Shown here: positions 33,736-44,700 of the stretch, one piece after another
How the letters are laid out: each line of letters opens with the position of its first letter
Numbering within the stretch: the first letter of the stretch is position 1
Program-made: the position numbers and the translations under genes
Assembly (NCBI GenBank): GCA_041392505.1
Contig: JAWKLX010000011.1
Span: forward strand, 62,001-126,000
DNA: 64,000 bases
Direction: 5' to 3'
Origin: UBA6168 sp041392505
GTDB lineage: Bacteria; Bacteroidota; Bacteroidia; Chitinophagales; Saprospiraceae
The notes under the pieces: generated by a model
What the model was told of the DNA's origin: nothing
What the model saw: the letters and a program-made list of their open reading frames with translations, nothing else
The model's database searches: none

Positions 33736-35657
33736 ATGTCACAAGTAACCTACAACGAAGACAACATCAGATCCCTTGATTGGCGGGAACACATCCGCAT
33801 GCGGCCCGGTATGTACATCGGAAAACTGGGCGACGGCTCTACGGCGGATGATGGGATTTATGTCTTGCTGAAAGAAGTCCTCGACAACTGTATCGACGAA
33901 TACGTGATGGGCTTTGGGAAAGAAATTGACGTGGAAATAAAAGACGGCACGGTCATGATCCGGGACTATGGCCGGGGCATCCCGCTTGGTAAAGTGGTGG
34001 AGTGTGTTTCCCAAATAAACACTGGTGGAAAATACGACAGCAAAGCCTTTAAAAAATCGGTCGGTCTGAACGGGGTCGGGACAAAGGCGGTGAATGCGCT
34101 GTCCGATTATTTCAAGGTGCAGTCCGTGCGGGAAGGAAAAGCGAAGGTGGCGGAATTTGAACGGGGCCTCATTATCCAAGACCACAAACTGCAAAAAATA
34201 AATGACGAGAACGGGACCCTGGTTTATTTCAAACCGGACAATACCGTTTTCAAGCATTATAAATTCCGCTCGGAATACGTGGAATCGCAATTGTGGAATT
34301 ATGCCTACCTGAATGCGGGCTTGAAAATAAACTACAACGGAAAAACATTCCACTCCAAAAGGGGGCTATTCGATCTGCTGTCCAATAAGACACAATCGGA
34401 AACACTGCGCTACCCGATCATCCATTTAACGGGAGAGGACATTGAAGTGGCCATGTCGCACGGCAATCACTATGGCGAGCAGTATTATTCCTTTGTAAAT
34501 GGGCAAAACACCACCCAAGGTGGTACGCACTTAAATGCCTTCCGCGAGTCGTTGGTCAACGTGGTGCGGAAATTTTACAATAAAAATTACGATGTAAAAG
34601 ACATCCGTTCTTCCGTGGTGGCAGCGATCAGCGTGCGGGTGGAAGAACCAGTCTTTGAATCGCAGACCAAAACCAAACTCGGCTCTCAGGACATTGGTCC
34701 AAACGGGCCTTCCGTCCGAAAATTTATTGGTGATTTTTTAGAAAAGGAACTCGATAATTTCCTCCATAAAAATGAAGACGTAGCGAAGGAACTGCAACGG
34801 CGGATTCAACAATCAGAACGGGAAAGAAAGGAAATTGCGGGCATTAAAAAACTGGCTAACGAACGAGCCAAAAAGGCCAACCTGCACAACAAAAAACTAC
34901 GGGACTGCCGCAATCACTACAATGATCCACCGAAGAAAATTACCGAAGAACAACGCTTGGCTACCACCGTATTTATCACCGAGGGGGATTCGGCGAGCGG
35001 GAGTATTACCAAAGCGCGGGACGTGGCTTCTCAGGCCGTTTTCAGTTTGCGGGGTAAGCCGCTCAACTGCTTTGGCATGAGCAAAAAAATCGTTTACCAA
35101 AATGAGGAACTGAATTTATTGCAACATGCCCTAAACATCGAAAACGACATGGATGACCTGCGCTACAACCAGGTCGTGATCGCTACCGATGCCGACGTGG
35201 ACGGCATGCATATCCGGCTGCTTTTGCTCACTTTCTTCCTGCAATTTTTCCCCGACCTGGTGCGCAATGGGCATTTGTATATTTTGCAGACACCGCTTTT
35301 CCGGTGCGGGACAAAAAGAAAACATATTACTGTTACAGCGAAACAGAAAAGCAGGACGCCATCCGTGCGTTGCGGGGCAAAGCGGAGATTACCCGGTTCA
35401 AGGGTTTAGGGGAAATTTCGCCGGGCGAGTTCAAAGATTTCATCAATGAAAATATGCGCCTCGAACCAGTCGTGTTACAGGAGGATACTTCTTTGGATGA
35501 TCTGTTGTCCTATTATATGGGGAAAAATACCCCGCAGCGGCAAGAGTTTATCATTGACAACCTGCGCTTTGAATTAGATGAAATTGCGGATGACATTGAA
35601 ATTGCGGAAGCAATGGAAGGGGCAAAGGTGGAAGAAGGGGAAATGGCGGAGGTTTAA
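33736..35657 (+). pseudogene. parE: DNA topoisomerase IV subunit B (or GyrB-like), one frameshift
   Basis: The protein has the GHKL ATPase signatures YNEDNIRSLDWREHIRMRPG, EVLDNCIDEY, RDYGRGIPLG and VGLNGVGTKAVNALS, and the TOPRIM motifs TEGDSASGSI near residue 415 and VIATDADVDGMHIRLL near 490, ending with RFKGLGEISPGEFKDF. Two ORFs meet near 35301-35304, where one G seems missing in CCGGTGCGGG; restoring it gives a continuous frame of about 640 residues. The gene is essential, so a sequencing error is more likely than true loss. Start at ATG 33736; the ORF runs back to a TTG 45 nt earlier. The short length fits parE better than gyrB. Confidence 0.85.
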
Positions 35658-35668
35658 ATTAGTAATAA

Positions 35669-35800
35669 ATGCGAATCAGGAGTTGAAAAGGTGATAATAC
35701 TGAAAATCAAGGGTTTAGACTTTCCAAGTTTTTAAAACTTGGAAAGTCTTTGCTCTAACTTATTGATAATCAAGATAGAATTTCAACTCCTGATTCGCAT
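35669..35800. repeat. Nested palindrome
   Basis: Perfect 20-bp outer arms (ATGCGAATCAGGAGTTGAAA at 35669-35688, its complement at 35781-35800) surround a perfect 16-bp inner hairpin (AGACTTTCCAAGTTTT at 35717-35732, complement at 35734-35749). It lies 11 nt after the parE stop. The inner stem is a relative of that at 27325-27358. Confidence 0.85.
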
Positions 35801-35938
35801 AATAAAGGATTTTTTAAAAAGAAGATCATCCCCATAGTTGAACTCAGGCAGTTGTTTGGTGTACGAGCATATATTCCAAAATTCCGGTATTGTCTATTTG
35901 AAAATAGGACAAGGAAGGATTAAAGAAGGAATTGGAAT

Positions 35939-36616
35939 ATGAATCAACAACTGCTTAAAATTAGTTTGCTTTCCATTTTAATGGAATTGGCTTTCATCGT
36001 TGCTGCGCAAACGGAGTCTAGTTATTTGTCCGACACTTTAGTAGACGCAAGGGACAACAAGGTGTACGAGATCGTCCGAATTAATAAGCTTTGGTGGTTT
36101 AAGGATAATTTAAATTATGAAACGAAGTTGTCGCACTGCCCTAATTATAATAAAAAAGACAGCGATTGTGAACAAGGCAATTTTTACGCTTATCAAGAAC
36201 TCGACACCATTTGCCCAAAAGGTTGGAGAGTTGCCGAAACAACAGATTGGGAAAAATATTTAAAGGTTATTAGAGAAAGCAAAAATATCGAAATTGAGAA
36301 TATCGGAATAGATACTTTTCCCGGAGAATATTTGTCCATAAATTTTACAGATCTTACGGGTCAGCTCCATTTGTTTGAAAAAAACAATCCTCTGGGCTTG
36401 GCTTCTTACGGATGGGTAGAGGGTAGAAAAAGGAACAATAAAAATACGGCCACACTCTGGGCAAAACACCCTGGTTATAATGACAATAGATTTCATCTGC
36501 ATATTGGTGATAAAAATTACATTCTCCATACTCATGCACACAACATAGACGACAAGTCAAGAAAGGTGAGGAAATTTATGGTAAGGTGTGTTTGTGAGGA
36601 TGAAGCATTTAGATGA
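35939..36616 (+). CDS. FISUMP-domain secreted protein
   Basis: The 225-residue protein starts with a signal-like segment ending near residue 23 (ELAFIVAAQ). The body fits the Fibrobacter succinogenes major paralogous domain: LVDARDNKVYEIVRI, WWFKDNLNY, CEQGNFYAYQELDTICPKGW and RVAETTDWEKYL, and ends with FMVRCVCED. The conserved Cys pairs and Gly-Trp core are visible. The role is unknown; such proteins are exported to the cell surface. AT-rich, like the next two genes, with 23 nt to the next start. Confidence 0.75.
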   Translation: MNQQLLKISLLSILMELAFIVAAQTESSYLSDTLVDARDNKVYEIVRINKLWWFKDNLNYETKLSHCPNYNKKDSDCEQGNFYAYQELDTICPKGWRVAETTDWEKYLKVIRESKNIEIENIGIDTFPGEYLSINFTDLTGQLHLFEKNNPLGLASYGWVEGRKRNNKNTATLWAKHPGYNDNRFHLHIGDKNYILHTHAHNIDDKSRKVRKFMVRCVCEDEAFR

Positions 36617-36639
36617 TGTAGAACTATTATTCGAAGCCC

Positions 36640-37797
36640 ATGTCTAAAGCCTGCATATTGTTTTTCATTATGCTACAATGTAGCGTAATTAACGCCCAAA
36701 CGGATTGCCTGAAAAAAAATTCCAAAGAATATATTTACTCTATGTATTATTCTGATACGACTGGACTAACTGGGCCAGGCTGGTATTTTTTGCAATCAAA
36801 ATTAAAAGATAGTCAATATGTCCTTTTAGGGGAAACTCATGGCACAAAAGAGATACCTGTTATAGTTAAAGAAATAAATGATAATTGGAAGTTTGATTAT
36901 TTTATTACAGAAATAGACTCCATGTCAGCGGCTTTTTTGACGGATCCAGCTATTGAAAAAAAACAGGTTTTATATGATGTTCCTGGTGGGTTTGCCATGT
37001 ATTCTACTAAAGAGGAATCGGAATTGATAGAATCGCTCCTTGCTAATGAAGTTGCCATAGAAGGGATAGATATGGTACATCCCATATCTTTCAGGTTGTT
37101 CCTTTTTGCACTGTTACAGACAAAGGGCTTGAGCCAAAAATCTTATAGAAGGGTGCGTTCTTTGATTGCCCAACAGGAAAAAGATATAGTCCAAATTGGG
37201 GTAGTTAGTTCAAAAGAAAAACGGAAGATGGAGCGCAGGTTGTTAAAAATTAATAAAAAAGATTTTAAAGGAAAAAACGGTTTAATATCTTTTTTATTGA
37301 ATAATAAATACCTGCCCAGGCAAATGGAAAATAGGGCGATATATATGCAGGAAAAATTTCTTGCCTTAGCAAAGCAAAAAGGATTTTCGGATAAAAATAT
37401 ATTGTTTAAATTTGGCAGTTCACATTTGAAGAAAATAAAAAATACAGCAGGATTTATTGACTTAGGTGCCTGTGTAAATGATTATTCAAAAAAAAATAAA
37501 ATTAATACCTGTTATATAGGGATTTTTGCAGTTAATGGATTGCTGGGGTTACCAATGAGGGTAAATGGGGAATCGGTAAAAATTACTGCCCTTGAAAATG
37601 ACAGCTATTATTCTGCCGAATATTCATTGTTCAAAGAAGGAAATAATACAGACCAATATATTGTAGTAGATATTAAAGGGTTCAAAGAAAAATCTGTAAG
37701 TAAAGGGAAGGTGTGTCCTTTTTTAAAAGAGCTGATGGACAATTTCGATGTTTTAATTTTTGTAAAAGAAGTCACTGCAGCCCAGCATTTTAATTAG
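36640..37797 (+). CDS. Secreted EreA/ChaN-like fold protein
   Basis: The 385-residue protein has a signal peptide (ACILFFIMLQCSVINAQ). YVLLGETHGTKEIPVIVKEI near residue 60 and ILFKFGSSHLKKIK near 255 match the erythromycin-esterase/ChaN-like superfamily, in which a His and Glu/Asp pair binds metal or acts on an ester. FITEIDSMSAAF and EGIDMVHPISF occupy the other core positions. Activity on an antibiotic is not implied; the function is unknown. It follows the FISUMP gene by 23 nt and probably shares its transcript. Very AT-rich. Confidence 0.65.
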   Translation: MSKACILFFIMLQCSVINAQTDCLKKNSKEYIYSMYYSDTTGLTGPGWYFLQSKLKDSQYVLLGETHGTKEIPVIVKEINDNWKFDYFITEIDSMSAAFLTDPAIEKKQVLYDVPGGFAMYSTKEESELIESLLANEVAIEGIDMVHPISFRLFLFALLQTKGLSQKSYRRVRSLIAQQEKDIVQIGVVSSKEKRKMERRLLKINKKDFKGKNGLISFLLNNKYLPRQMENRAIYMQEKFLALAKQKGFSDKNILFKFGSSHLKKIKNTAGFIDLGACVNDYSKKNKINTCYIGIFAVNGLLGLPMRVNGESVKITALENDSYYSAEYSLFKEGNNTDQYIVVDIKGFKEKSVSKGKVCPFLKELMDNFDVLIFVKEVTAAQHFN

Positions 37798-37850
37798 GTC
37801 AGCTAACCAACACCAACCCAACTAGCAAAATAAATTTAGCAACTGCATTA

Positions 37851-37894
37851 AAAATCAGGAAGTAGATTCTAAATTGCTTCCTGATTTTTTTTTT
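37851..37894. terminator. Terminator after the EreA/ChaN-like gene
   Basis: AAAATCAGGAAG (37851-37862) pairs with CTTCCTGATTTT (37877-37888) across a 14-nt loop, followed by ten or so T. The next gene starts at 37919. Confidence 0.9.
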
Positions 37895-37918
37895 GACTGT
37901 TTTTTTAAATACAGCTAT

Positions 37919-38656
37919 ATGAAAACGAAAACTATTGCTTCGACAATTATCCTTTTCTTTTTTTTCGCATTGCCTATAAATGCCCAAAAAAAGGAAAAAG
38001 AACTACCGCCTTCCACTTTTTCCCTTAATCTCCCTTACGACAATATGTTCGGTTTTGCCCCCGCTGCTTATGGCAGTTTCGGGATAAAGGAAAACCTCAG
38101 TTTCACCTACTATGGTAAATTATGGACGAACCCCAGTTTTGGTTCGCCAATGACTGGAACTGATAATTGGTTGGAAACGGGGTTTGGTTTGAGCAAGAGG
38201 ACTCCCAAAGGTAAGTGGCTGTTCAACCCTTCCTTGGCGCTCACTCATGGGGAATTATTATCAGGCGGAACGGAAGGCGTTATCGCTGATGGTATAGCCC
38301 CGAGTATGTCGGTGTTCTTTAAGGATGGCGTCATGGAATTGGAGACCTATGCTGTTTGGTACAAAGCACTGCGAAAGGAAGGTTTGTTTTCCTATGATTA
38401 TGCGCTTTATCGGTTGTTGCCCGGTTTTATCATCAATGAAAAAATATCACTGGGCCTGCACTATGAAGGCTTTGTGTTAACTCGGCAAACGATAAAGGAA
38501 GGCTCCGAGCAATTGTACCAAGCGGTGGGTGGTTATGTGAAATTAACGGTCGGCGAGCGGTATACCTTTCGGCTTTCGTTGGGTAAAAATTTTAAGGATA
38601 CAGACTACCCAGATGAGTTTTATAAGTTGACGCTGAATATTCCATTGCTTGATTAA
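37919..38656 (+). CDS. Outer-membrane beta-barrel-like protein
   Basis: The product of 245 residues has a signal peptide (TIASTIILFFFFALPINAQ), then alternating strands such as YGSFGIKENLSFTYYGKLWT, GDNWLETGFGLSKR-like and RYTFRLSLGKNFKDTDYPD. It ends with YKLTLNIPLLD. The pattern suggests an outer-membrane barrel; the family is not recognised. The ATG at 37919 is chosen because it starts the signal peptide; the frame extends 45 nt upstream into the terminator. Convergent with the CHU_C gene. Confidence 0.7.
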   Translation: MKTKTIASTIILFFFFALPINAQKKEKELPPSTFSLNLPYDNMFGFAPAAYGSFGIKENLSFTYYGKLWTNPSFGSPMTGTDNWLETGFGLSKRTPKGKWLFNPSLALTHGELLSGGTEGVIADGIAPSMSVFFKDGVMELETYAVWYKALRKEGLFSYDYALYRLLPGFIINEKISLGLHYEGFVLTRQTIKEGSEQLYQAVGGYVKLTVGERYTFRLSLGKNFKDTDYPDEFYKLTLNIPLLD

Positions 38657-38661
38657 CGAGG

Positions 38662-38772
38662 CTTGATTTCCCGCAGAGGTTCGCAGGGTTTTCCGCAGGG
38701 TTGCGCTGAGTTTTCAAAGTTTAACTCTGCGCAACTAAGCGTCAAACACTGCGAACCTCTGCGGAAATCAAC
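38662..38772. repeat. Nested palindrome between convergent genes
   Basis: Outer arms of about 23 bp (TTGATTTCCCGCAGAGGTTC near 38664 and its complement at 38749-38771, one extra C in the left) surround an inner hairpin, TTGCGCTGAGTT (38701-38712) against AACTCTGCGCAA (38722-38733). It lies between the stops of the barrel gene and the giant gene and may end both transcripts. Confidence 0.8.
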
Positions 38773-38773
38773 C

Positions 38774-41700
38774 TCACCTCAAAATCATCACGTTCCCTTT
38801 CTTCGTAAATTCCATTCCGTTAAAACAATCGGCCCTTAGATAAAAACCGTAAACGTCGGGCGCTAATTGTTGGTTTTTATAAAGGCCATCCCAGCCTTTT
38901 GTTTGGTCGGTGGTACGGAAAACGAGTTCGCCCCAACGGTTGTAAATGGACAGCTCCATATTTTCGATAATATTGCTGCGGACAAAAAGCACGTCGTTGC
39001 TACCGTCTCCATTTGGGGTAAAAGCATTGGGGATAAAAATATTGGGCTCGTCACAATCTGGGTTCAGCACAAAAATGGTATCCACCCTTTCTGCCGAACA
39101 CCCGAACTCATTGGTGATGATCAAAACATATTCCGTGGTCTCCAATGGGGGCGCTTCGGGGTTGTGGATGAACGGGTCGCTCAACCCATCTTGCAGCAGC
39201 CACTCGTAGAAATAGTTTGGGTCAAAATCCGTTAAGTCCAATTGGGAAAATTCACCTGAATTAAAATAAATAGAATCCATGGTCGAAGTAATTACCCCCA
39301 CGGTTGGATCGATGTTAAAATATAACACCGTCGTGCTATCAAGGAGGGTGCAACCAAATTGGTTTTCTATATCTACCGTAAACAATGTTTCCGCAGGCAC
39401 ATCGTCGATGGTCACGCTGCTACTATCGGGGGCAGCTCCGACGATGTATTGCTGCTCTTGCCAATTGGAAAAAGTAAGTATTTGTGCTGGATCGTTATTG
39501 ACCACTTCGATCGTCAAGGTCTCCGCTTCTTCACAGAAAATGAGCTGCTCATCCAAAGTCACGTTAATCGGAAAGACATTGACCGTCACTTGAGCCGTGT
39601 CCTTACAGCCCAAGGTATCGCTTGCGACGGCATAATAAACGACAGCGCCATTGGGCATGACGGTGATTTCATCTGTGCAAGCAATTGGGTTGTCCAGTGA
39701 ATTTTCAAACCAACAAATTTCTTGAGTAATAGGTGAAATAACAGAAGCAGACAAGGTCACATCCGTTATTTCACACAAAGCAGTATCAGGAGAAGGGATA
39801 GTGGAAATTTCAATATATGGATTGACCAACACATTGACCGAACCAGAATCGATGCAAGTTTCTTCTGTATTGACACCAGTGATCGTAACTGTATATTGCT
39901 GGTCTTGCGATAAAGTAGCGATTGGGTTGGGGCAGTTATCACAGTCTAAACCAGAACTTGGGCTCCACAAATAATTTAAGTCGGAACCTGCGGCATCTGG
40001 GTTTATGGCCGTTGGCACATCGGGACAAATAGTGATAAATTCCCGCAGGGTTGGCACAAAGTTGTAAGTCGTGATGGCTGCCGTTTCATCTGAAGTACAG
40101 CCATATTGGTTGGTGACAGTGGCGATGAACGTGGCCGTTCCACCAATTGGCGTTACTGAAATATTCACACAGGCAGCGTCGGTTATACCGTTTATTGTCC
40201 CATTTGAAACAACCGACCAATCGAACGTCAAGATATCATTTGGGTCAAAGTTGTTGATGCAAATGTCATAGAACGGTTGGGGGCAAGTATCAATGACCCC
40301 TCCACCATCGAGCATAATGGTTAGTTCGTTATTGATAACATTGAAGGTGTCGGCTTCCATGCAGCCAAATATATCGGTAGCGTTGACGATGTATGTTTCT
40401 TCCATATCTGGATTTGGCATAAAAGGATTGCCAGTATGGAGGATAGAATCGCCTGTTTCATTTAACCAATCTATTTGGGTCGTTACGTTCGTCGTGGCAG
40501 ACAGCTCGATTGCACTTCCGCAGGTAAAGGTGTCTACAATGCCAGAGATCTCAATTGCCTCCGGCACAAACCTCGTCACATCAATTGTATCTGCACATTC
40601 TTCCAGTCCAAATCCCAAAGAGACGATGACTGTAAAATCCATAGATTCGGTTAAAGTCACCGTTGGGTTTGGGTCGTTTGGATTGAAACCAATAGCAGGT
40701 GACCAAGTGTAGCTGTAGGTTGGGTCTGCGCCAGGGTTCAGCGGGGAAGGAACGCTTGGGCACAGGGTGTCACTTGGCACCACCGTCGGCACAAATCCAT
40801 AACCTGTCAATGTCAACGAAAGGGTATCATCGCAGCCGTGTTGGTTGGTTACGGTAACTGAATAGGTGGATGGATTACCTGCCGTTGGGGTAAGTGCCAA
40901 TGGCGTGGCGGTATTTCCTCCAGAGTCGATTGCACCCGGAGGGGTAGCAGACCAGTCGTAGATGAATGTGTGGTCAGGAACATTGTTGGTGACTTCTAAT
41001 TGCACCAAACTTTGCGGGCAAACATTATCGTCGCCACCAGAAATGTCCGCATCAATGGCCTCATTGGCCACAAAAACCATCGCCGTGTCACGGCATCCGT
41101 ATTCGTCGACTGCCTGAACGTCATACCATGTATCAACCGCTGGATAGTGGTTCACCATTGCGCCCGTGCCGACAATCGCATTAGGCGGCGTTGCTGTCCA
41201 GGTATAATCAACAGGAGTAACGGGTGAAGAAGCAACCAAAGTGACTGGGGCGCCACAGGTCAGCGTATCCGCAGTTGCTTGCACATTTATTTCCGCAGGA
41301 ACAAAAACCGTTATGTCTTTAAAAATAGTACAAGTATCAGGAATGAAACTGGTCACTTGCACGGTATAGGTCGTTGTTTGGGAAGGCCAAACATGAGGGT
41401 TGACGGCTTGGGTGCTGTCAATAGAAATGTCAGGAAACCAGTTGTAGGTAAAACTAACGTCGCCCGTTGGGTTGAGGAAAACAGAATCACCGGGACAAAG
41501 GACGATGGAGTCGGCCAAGGGTATGTTGGGAAATTCAAATTTGATAAACGCATTGTCCATCCCCACACAACCATTCGAAGTCCAAATGGTCAATTTCACG
41601 CCAAGGTCATCACCCGTTTCCAAAGTGAAAATGGGGTTTTCCTCGTTGGAAATAAGGCCGTTGCTCAGCTCCCAAAGGAAACTGTCGATAAAGATATTGT

Positions 41701-44700
41701 TGACAGAAAAAACAGTGTTGTTCAAGAATTGAATCGCCACGCTGTCCTCACTACATTCCACATATTCAAAATCAAAATCCACGACAAACTGAGCGCTATC
41801 GATGATAACATCTTTAGTGATGGGAGTGAAACAATCCAGCGGGAAATCAAGGGTCAAGGTTACTTGAAAAGTGTCTTCATAAGGGTAGTTATAAGTTGGG
41901 TTTATTTCGGTTGAAACGTCATTGGTCGTAGTTGGGTCGCCAAAGTCCCAGAGAAAATTGTAGGCATTCGTGCTCAGGTTGGTAAAGGAGACTTGGCTGC
42001 CGTTGCACTCTATTTCAAAATCAAAATCAAGGTTGTTGTTGACGTCCAAAATGTCAACGACCACGGCTTCTGTTGTGTCGCAGCCAAACTGGTTGGTAGC
42101 CGTTACTGTGACGGTTTGATTGCCGGAAACGATCGCCAGATCAGGGTTGCTGGTATCAGCCCCGCCGCTAAACGCACCTGCTGGTTCCCACAGCCACGTC
42201 AGGGTATCGTTCGGGTCAAGGTTGGTGGCAAATACATTCAGCGGATCATCTGAGCAAATTATTTGATCGCCTACGACTGTTATGTCAACCGGCCCACCAG
42301 CGACCTGAATAGTATCATAATAATAGCACCCGAACTGATCGGTTGCCCGAACGATGTAGCTGTTTTGTCCGGAAACATCGACCGTCAACATATTGGGGCC
42401 GTCAGCGATCAGCATGTTGTTTTCATTAAACCAATCGTATTCAACGGGTAGCAAAGTGGTAGAAGCCACCAGTTTCACCGTAGAATCACAAGTCAACACA
42501 TCATCGCTGGCGACTAGGCCAACGTCGTCCGGCACAACGACCGTTACCTGACGGGTGATAAAACAGGTGTCCGCTGAAATATTTTGCACCATCACCGTGT
42601 AAGTAGTCGTCTGCAATGGATTGGCAAATGGGCTGGCACATGTAGTACAACTCAACCCAGTAGAAGGCGTCCAGAGATAGGTGTAAGAAGTATCGCCGCA
42701 GGTATTTAAAGTAATCCCTTGCTCCAAACACCCAAGCTCTTGCCCATCAATGAGGCAGGGCAATTCTGTCAGGTCAATATCCAAAACGATCTGTCCCGTG
42801 GTATCCACGCAGCCCTCGTCCGTGGTGATGGTCAATTGGACGGTCAGTTGGCCTTCCTGAAGAATAACGATCGTCGGACTGGCCAATTGAGATGTTCCGT
42901 TGAATACGCCGCTGAACTCCCAGAGCCTCCCAGTAGTATTAGATTGGTTATTTAAAGAAACATCAAAAAACTGGATAGCCAATTCCCCATCCTCACATTG
43001 CACATAGTCAAAATCAAGGGCAGCATCCAATATTTTTTCCTCCAAAAGAATAGTCTTGGAAATGGTGTCGGCACAAACAGCCCCCGGCATGGTCATCAGG
43101 GTTACGGAGTAGGAGCCATAATCTGGATAGGTATAGGTTGGGTTAGTTTGGGTTGAAACGTCGCTGGTCGTAGTCGGGTCACCAAAGTCCCAAACGTAAC
43201 CAGCAGGCGCATTTAGGCTGTTATTGATAAAATGAACTACGTGCGCATCACAGTCCGTATCTGGCTCAAAATCGAGCATTACTTCTGGGTGGACAATTAG
43301 GACGACTGTATCAACGGAGACGCAGAGGTCATTGAAACCAGTAATGGTTACCACATAATTATATGTCGCAGGGATAGCAGGAGTTACCATTGGGTTGACC
43401 AAGTTCTGCTGGTTGGGCGGTACGGGCAGTGCCCATTGGAAGGTAAACAACCCGTTCGTTGGCCCATTGGGGTTCAATTCAGCCGATTCACCGATACATA
43501 TTTCGATGAGGTCTGGCAACAAATCGGAAGGGTTGTTCAGGCCCGTTTCAAAGTCAACCGTTTTGGATTGGACACAGCCATTTTGGGATTTCACGGTTAG
43601 GGTGATCGTACCGCTGACTGGGTTGGGCAGGATGAGGGTCGGGCTTTGTTCCGTTGAAGTCAGGGTATCGTTTCCGAAAACTATTTCCCAAAACCATTCA
43701 TCGGGAGGCGATATTGGGTCAATGGACAAGTCCTCCAGCACCAATACTGATTCGTTGTTGCAGTCAAACGTTTCCCAGGTAAAATCTGCGGTCAAAGAAT
43801 TGTACTGCAAAAAAAGCTGGTGATATGCCGTGTCTACGCATTCATAACCCGGCACGGCGATGAGCATAATTTCATATTTGCCCGTATCGGGAAAGGTGAA
43901 AGTAGGTTCAAATTGATTGGAAAAAAACACAGTGTCCAGACCATGTATATAGAACCACTGAAAATTGTCTGGGCCATTGGTATTGTTACCAAAAGAAACC
44001 GTTAGGTCATCACATTGAGCATTGTTGGCAACGATCTCCGCATCAACCTCCACACATTCTCCAACATTATATTGAAAGTCCCTCCTGATTACGGAAAGCA
44101 ATTGACCATTGCGGTATTCTTCCACTAAAATGCCCACCACAAATTGACCCATTATCTCAGGGAAGCCAGTAATTAGGCCAGTTACGGGGTCAATAGCCAA
44201 TTCGGCAATCGAGCTGGGGCCCAGTACACTCTGCAAATTATAAGGCGGGTCGATCCAAGTAATCGTATCATAAGGGGGCGGGGTCATTTGGTAGCCGGCC
44301 GGGTCAGGATCAGTTAGGCTCCCTCCGATAAATGGGGTGTAAAGTTTATAAACCAAGCTATCCCCATCCTGATCGGTAGCCGAATGGTCGTGGTTGATGG
44401 GCTTGTTGATACAAATATAAATTGGCGGGTAAAAATCAAAATCGGGGCTGTTGTTGCACAACTGCCTCGACTCAGGAGAGATGTAAACAAAATAAGTGGA
44501 GCCAGTCGAAAGGGGATCGATGATATTGCTAATGGTCGCATTCCTGCAGCACCGCTGATAAACTAAATACGTACCACCGGGAACCGTCAACTGAATAATG
44601 CCTTCATAGCGAGCACGTTCCACACAGACATTCGGCGGCGGAAGTAAACAAGGATCGTTGGAAATGTTGTTGGGAAGGGTGTCATTGAACAACAAGTCTA

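Noticed and set aside
33736..35657. Programmed frameshifting in parE
   Set aside because: No slippery heptamer or following pseudoknot is seen at 35301; a missing G is the simpler reading.
36640..37797. A macrolide-resistance esterase
   Set aside because: Only the fold-level motifs LLGETHG and FGSSHL are shared; nothing supports antibiotic specificity.
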